Source: Anaerolineae bacterium
Lineage (GTDB): Bacteria; Chloroflexota; Anaerolineae; B4-G1; SLSP01
Assembly: GCA_016928755.1 (NCBI GenBank)
Contig: JAFGKB010000263.1
Location: forward strand, 1-9,771
Direction: 5' to 3'
DNA: 9,771 bases
Both the position numbers and the translations under genes were made by a program. The stretch's first letter is position 1, and each line of letters begins with the position of its first letter. The notes beneath the pieces were generated by a model. That model saw nothing but the letters and a program-made list of their open reading frames with translations, made no database searches and was not told the DNA's origin. Shown here in pieces: positions 6,352 to 9,771 of the stretch.

Positions 6352-8238
6352 ATGTACGGTTACAGCGGCAGAATTTTACATATAGACCTCACCGACCGTA
6401 AAACCTGGGTGGAGAAGAAGCCCGAGTCATGGTATAAGATGTATATCGGTGGGGTATCTATGGCCAGCCGGCTTTTGTGGGAAAATATTGAAGTGGGGTG
6501 CGACCCGCTCTCTCCAGGTAATCCAATTTGTATCGCCAACGGTATCTTCGCCGGTACGCCGGTCCCGGTAGGGGGTAAATATGGTCTGGCTTCCAAATCT
6601 CCCTTGACCGGTTTCATCGGGGATAGCCTCTCCGGGAGTTGGTTCTCCATCGCGCTCAAGCGTGCTACCTGGGATGGTCTCGTTATTCATGGTGCTAGTG
6701 AGTCTTGGGTCAATGTCTTTGTTGACGATGAGCGGGTCCAATTCCGCGATGCCACGCAGCTTCTTGGTCTTGATACTTTTGAGACCGAGGAAGCTATTCG
6801 CGAGGAGATGGGGGATGACCAGGTGCGTTCCGCTACTATTGGGCCATCTGGGGAGAATATGGTCCGTTATGCCAATGTAACTAATGATGGCCGCCAAGCC
6901 GGCCGTACCGGGCATGGTATGGTATGGGGTTCTAAGAAGCTCAAGGCTCTTTCGGTTCGTGGTACTCACGGCGTCACAGTTGCCGACCCCGATACATTAA
7001 TGCAGTTATCTTTCGACATCACCCAGGCAGCCCAGGGACCACATACCTCTAAATACCGGCTGTTGGGGACGGCCACCAATGTACTTAATATGAACCGTTT
7101 GGGTCTGCTCCCGACCCGGAACTTCCAGGAAGGTGTATTCGAGGATGCTGAGTTGGTAAGCGGTGAGTACCTCGATGCGCATCACAAAGTCAAGATTATT
7201 GCATGTGCCCAATGTCCTATTGCGTGTGAGCAGATGTCCGCGGTGAAGACCGGACCTTACACCGGTGCGATGACGGGTATTGAGTATGAGTGCCTCTTCT
7301 CCAATGGGCCGAACTGTGGCATCAACGATATGCGTGCCGTTATCAAGCTGATTGATCTCTGTGACCGGAGTGGCATGGATGCCATGAGCAATGGTGTTAT
7401 TGTCTCTTGGACGATGGAAACCTTCGAACGTGGTGTCTTTACCAAAGAAGATTTTAAGTGCAAGAAATATCCGGAGGGTTTTGAACCCTACTTTGGCAAC
7501 GGCGAGGCCGCTGTTACATTGACCGAGATGATTCGTGACCGTGAAGGCATCGGCAATATATTGGCCGAAGGAACGCGCCGCGCCAGTGCCCAGATTGACG
7601 CGGAACGGGGTACTGAGACCTATAAATGGGCGATGAATATCAAGGGCCTGGAAAACCCCGGTTATGATGCCCGTGGCTTGAAGACTTTCTCCGTGGGATT
7701 GGCTGTTGGGACCCGTGGTGGTTGTCACAACCGTACTGCTGCTTATGACCCCGATATTAAGGGACGGGTGGACCGTTTCAGCATTGATGATACACGGGGT
7801 AAGTTAGCCCGTAGCACGGAGGAGTACGCAGCGGTCTATGATACATTGCCTCTCTGTAAGTTCATCCGGCGTTGTTTTACCGGTAAAGCCGACCGGGCAG
7901 GTGCCTGGCCGACCATTGCCAAGTTGATTAATGCTACCACCGGCTGGGATTATGACTATGATGACGTAGAGCTAATCGGCGAACGTGCGCACACCATTAA
8001 GAAGGCGTTTAATATTCGCGAGGGGTGGACACGTGCTGATGATCATCTTCCTTATCGTTGGCATCACGATCCCATGACGAAAGGCCCCTCCGCCGGACAT
8101 GTAGTGACCGAGGAAGAACTGGAATATCTCAAAGACCTGTATTATGAGGCTAAGGGATGGACTAATGATGGCTTAATTCCCAAACAGAAGCTAATTGATT
8201 TGGGGATGGATGATGTAGCGGAAGAAATCGGGGTATAG
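6352..8238 (+). CDS. aor: Aldehyde:ferredoxin oxidoreductase family tungsten/molybdenum bis-pterin enzyme
   Basis: AOR-family enzymes hold W (or Mo) between two pterins next to one [4Fe-4S] cluster. They oxidise aldehydes to acids or, in the BamB branch, take part in aromatic-ring reduction. This complete 628-aa protein has the N-terminal AOR domain (GYSGRILHIDLT, then YIGG, VPVGGKYGLASKSPLTGF) and a first pterin-binding motif, GRTGHGMVWGSKKLKA (184-199). The cluster ligands are CAQCPIAC (C285, C288, C292) with C502 as the likely fourth. A second pterin motif is DARG (439-442), followed by GLAVGTRGGCHNR. E311/E313 and H459 fall where known AORs carry active-site Glu and His. The length is normal. 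AAGGAGG (6340-6346) lies 5 nt before the ATG. It is cytoplasmic, with no signal peptide. The downstream polyferredoxin and HdrA-like genes argue for a multi-subunit AOR rather than a stand-alone ferredoxin-linked one. The substrate is unknown. Confidence 0.95.
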   Translation: MYGYSGRILHIDLTDRKTWVEKKPESWYKMYIGGVSMASRLLWENIEVGCDPLSPGNPICIANGIFAGTPVPVGGKYGLASKSPLTGFIGDSLSGSWFSIALKRATWDGLVIHGASESWVNVFVDDERVQFRDATQLLGLDTFETEEAIREEMGDDQVRSATIGPSGENMVRYANVTNDGRQAGRTGHGMVWGSKKLKALSVRGTHGVTVADPDTLMQLSFDITQAAQGPHTSKYRLLGTATNVLNMNRLGLLPTRNFQEGVFEDAELVSGEYLDAHHKVKIIACAQCPIACEQMSAVKTGPYTGAMTGIEYECLFSNGPNCGINDMRAVIKLIDLCDRSGMDAMSNGVIVSWTMETFERGVFTKEDFKCKKYPEGFEPYFGNGEAAVTLTEMIRDREGIGNILAEGTRRASAQIDAERGTETYKWAMNIKGLENPGYDARGLKTFSVGLAVGTRGGCHNRTAAYDPDIKGRVDRFSIDDTRGKLARSTEEYAAVYDTLPLCKFIRRCFTGKADRAGAWPTIAKLINATTGWDYDYDDVELIGERAHTIKKAFNIREGWTRADDHLPYRWHHDPMTKGPSAGHVVTEEELEYLKDLYYEAKGWTNDGLIPKQKLIDLGMDDVAEEIGV

Positions 8239-8239
8239 T

Positions 8240-8272
8240 CACTCGATGTGGTGGATATATCCTTTTAGAGTG
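8240..8272. repeat. Nested inverted repeat between AOR and iron-sulfur genes
   Basis: CACTC (8240-8244) pairs with GAGTG (8268-8272). Between them lies the perfect 10-bp palindrome GGATATATCC (8253-8262). It begins 2 nt after the AOR stop. The structure could weakly stabilise or attenuate the mRNA, but it lacks a T-tract and is not a convincing terminator, consistent with read-through to the next subunit gene. Confidence 0.3.
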
Positions 8273-8293
8273 TAGATTAAGGAGTGGTTAAGG

Positions 8294-8785
8294 ATGGTGA
8301 CTTCGACGTCTAAATACCAATATATAACTTGTGATCCCCAGAAATGTATTGGGTGTCAGATTTGTGAATATGTCTGTTCGTATACAAAGACCGGTGAGTA
8401 TAATACCTATCGCAGTCGCATCCGCACCGTGCGTGTGGAAGAAGTCTTGATGACGGCGGTAGCTTGTCGTACATGTGAAAATGCCCCTTGTATCATCGCA
8501 TGTACTCGTGATGCTCTGACCCAGGACCCTGAGACCGGCGTAATCCGTGTGGATGCCGACCGCTGTGATGGTTGTGCGTGGTGTATCGAAGCCTGTGATT
8601 TCGGTGCTATTTCCATCAATCCCCTGACTAAGTTGGCCGAAATCTGCGATCAGTGTGAGGATGAGGCTGATGGTCCACAATGTGTAAAGTGGTGTCCTAA
8701 AGAAGCTCTGGAATTGACAACTCCTGACCGGCGGGCGCAACGTGCCAGGCATAAACTGGCAACGGAAGATCTGCTTGGTTCTTAA
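8294..8785 (+). CDS. Four-[4Fe-4S] electron-transfer subunit (HycB/DmsB/AorA/BamC-like polyferredoxin)
   Basis: This 163-aa soluble protein carries 17 cysteines. Sixteen of them form four cluster motifs: C18-x2-C21-x2-C24-x3-C28, C58-x2-C61-x4-C66-x3-C70, C91-x2-C94-x2-C97-x3-C101 and C118-x2-C121-x8-C130-x3-C134. An extra C13 precedes the first. This is the standard layout of the iron-sulfur subunit of molybdopterin and tungstopterin enzymes (HycB, DmsB, NrfC, AorA), where clusters are assembled across motifs and form an electron wire. The C-terminus is short and basic, with no membrane segment and no Tat signal. AAGGAG (8279-8284) lies 9 nt before the ATG. Its place between the AOR gene and an HdrA-like gene indicates that it wires the tungsten active site to the flavin of HdrA. 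AorA-like and BamC-like are both reasonable names. Confidence 0.92.
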   Translation: MVTSTSKYQYITCDPQKCIGCQICEYVCSYTKTGEYNTYRSRIRTVRVEEVLMTAVACRTCENAPCIIACTRDALTQDPETGVIRVDADRCDGCAWCIEACDFGAISINPLTKLAEICDQCEDEADGPQCVKWCPKEALELTTPDRRAQRARHKLATEDLLGS

Positions 8786-8835
8786 TGTCAGGGGCAGATA
8801 ACGTAGGATTATTCTAGCAGCAAGGAGTAGATATA

Positions 8836-9771
8836 GTGGATAGTAATGGCAAGGAAGAACTGCGCATTGGTGTTTATGTCTGCCATTGCGGGTCAAATAT
8901 CGCCAGTGTAGTAACTCCCTCTGAAGTTGTCGAGTATGCTAAAGATTTACCTGGCGTAGTGATTTCTAAAGAGCACCGTTATATGTGTTCTGACCCCGGT
9001 CAGGGATTAATTCAACAAGATATTAAAGATTACAACCTTAACCGGGTGGTAGTAGCGGCTTGTAGTGTGGCAATGCACGAGCCGACATTCCGTGGCTGTA
9101 TTGCGGACGCGGGCTTAAACGCCTTTATGTTTGAGATGGCCAATATCCGCGAGCATTCTTCCTGGGTACACTCTCATGAGAAGGCGGCAGCAACCCAGAA
9201 AGCTAAGGATATTGTGGCCGCAGCCGTGGCTAAGGTCAGCAATGTGCGCCCCTTGGAGATGTTCGAGGTACCGGTGACCCGCCGGGCGTTAATTATTGGC
9301 GGCGGTATTGCCGGGATTAGCGCGGCTTTAGACCTGGCGGATATGAGAATCGAAACCTACCTGGTGGATAAATCTCCTACCATTGGCGGGCGGATGGCCC
9401 AACTCGATAAGACCTTCCCGACAATGGACTGCTCCATCTGTATTGAAGCTCCCAAGATGGTGGATGTGGGCAAGAATCCGTATATTCACCTGCTCACCTA
9501 CTCCGAGGTTAAAGAAGTTAATGGTTATATCGGTAACTTTGAGGTGCAGGTGGAACGTAAGCCGCGTTATGTGTTGCTTGACCGTTGCACCGGCTGTGGT
9601 CTTTGTGCTGAGGCCTGCCCTATTAGTATTCCCAACGATTTCGAGGAAGGTTTAGGCCCGCGTAAGGCGATCTATGTCCCGATGGCTCAGGCCGTTCCCT
9701 CGGTTTATACAATTGACCGGGATGCCTGTATTGAGTGTTACAAGTGCGTCGAGGCCTGTGGTGAGTTGGAC
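8836..9771 (+). CDS. hdrA: HdrA-like FAD/iron-sulfur subunit (CoB-CoM heterodisulfide reductase A family), 3'-truncated
   Basis: The gene starts at a GTG, 8 nt after AAGGAG (8822-8827), and stays open for 312 codons to the window edge. The N-terminal domain has CHCG (C16, C18) followed by HRYMCSDPG (C51), C76 and C88, as in HdrA proteins that bind a cluster there. An FAD-binding Rossmann motif GGGIAG (155-160) is followed by YLVDKSPTIGGRM and the HdrA signature TFPTMDCSICI (C199, C202). Two ferredoxin motifs come next: C251-x2-C254-x2-C257-x3-C261P and C298-x2-C301-x2-C304-x3-C308. In methanogens HdrA bifurcates electrons at its FAD. In bacterial Hdr-like complexes, including BamE-type proteins, it links dehydrogenases to ferredoxin. 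Full-length proteins run to about 650 residues or more, so roughly half is missing. The partner genes presumably lie downstream. The family call is very confident. Confidence 0.94.
   Translation, partial: MDSNGKEELRIGVYVCHCGSNIASVVTPSEVVEYAKDLPGVVISKEHRYMCSDPGQGLIQQDIKDYNLNRVVVAACSVAMHEPTFRGCIADAGLNAFMFEMANIREHSSWVHSHEKAAATQKAKDIVAAAVAKVSNVRPLEMFEVPVTRRALIIGGGIAGISAALDLADMRIETYLVDKSPTIGGRMAQLDKTFPTMDCSICIEAPKMVDVGKNPYIHLLTYSEVKEVNGYIGNFEVQVERKPRYVLLDRCTGCGLCAEACPISIPNDFEEGLGPRKAIYVPMAQAVPSVYTIDRDACIECYKCVEACGELD

Noticed and set aside
7006..7728. 240-codon open frame on the - strand inside the AOR gene
   Set aside because: It is fully antisense to strongly conserved AOR motifs and has no ribosome binding site or recognisable domain.
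8288..8896. 202-codon open frame on the - strand opposite the iron-sulfur gene
   Set aside because: It is a mirror of the cysteine-rich + strand gene, with no family resemblance.
9383..9655. 90-codon + strand frame inside the HdrA-like gene
   Set aside because: It overlaps conserved HdrA cysteine motifs in another frame and has no ribosome binding site.
5934..9771. Firm assignment of the operon as benzoyl-CoA reductase (bamBCDE)
   Set aside because: The gene types match in part, but no Bam-specific residue or ring-degradation gene is visible in the window.
1..9771. Mobile element, CRISPR array, tRNA or rRNA
   Set aside because: No transposase or integrase motifs, regular spacer-repeat arrays or cloverleaf-like sequences were found by eye.

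Overview
The window looks like a chromosomal segment of a Chloroflexota bacterium, probably an anaerobe of the Anaerolineae type. This is an inference. It rests on the large membrane protein with tandem C-terminal beta modules of a kind common in that phylum, on a DUF4446 protein, a bactofilin and a processive GT2 synthase as neighbours, and on a tungsten-type aldehyde oxidoreductase operon wired to HdrA. No ribosomal RNA, tRNA, CRISPR array, transposase or integrase was seen. Nearly every gene has a strong AAGGAG-type ribosome binding site.

Left part (1-3060, + strand): the 3' part of a DUF2723-like polytopic membrane protein is followed after 2 nt by a membrane-anchored DUF4446 protein. A bactofilin gene with its own sigma70-type promoter comes next, then a strong hairpin terminator. 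This is an envelope, cell-surface and cytoskeleton block.

Middle part (3059-5640, - strand): a GT2 beta-glycan synthase-like membrane glycosyltransferase converges on the bactofilin gene. Its promoter is flanked by a perfect 10-bp inverted repeat. Upstream of it, and separated by a GC-rich terminator hairpin, is a 324-aa soluble protein that resembles the lipocalin-like AttH/CrtC/DUF7064-type group. This gene diverges from the right-hand operon across an AT-rich 294-bp intergenic region that carries promoter-like elements and two 19-bp palindromes of the same 6-7-6 architecture.

Right part (5934-9771, + strand): a redox operon comprises a MoaD/ThiS-like sulfur carrier ending in Gly-Gly, a 628-aa tungsten/molybdenum bis-pterin aldehyde:ferredoxin oxidoreductase family enzyme, a 163-aa protein with four [4Fe-4S] motifs, and the first 312 codons of an HdrA-like flavin/iron-sulfur protein that runs off the window. 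The sulfur carrier would serve pterin dithiolene synthesis. The oxidoreductase would transform the organic substrate. The polyferredoxin would pass electrons to or from the flavin-bearing HdrA, possibly with bifurcation. The layout is reminiscent of the class II benzoyl-CoA reductase (Bam) and AorABC systems. The substrate cannot be read from the sequence. The divergent lipocalin-like gene is the only other clue and is the most interesting loose end in the window.
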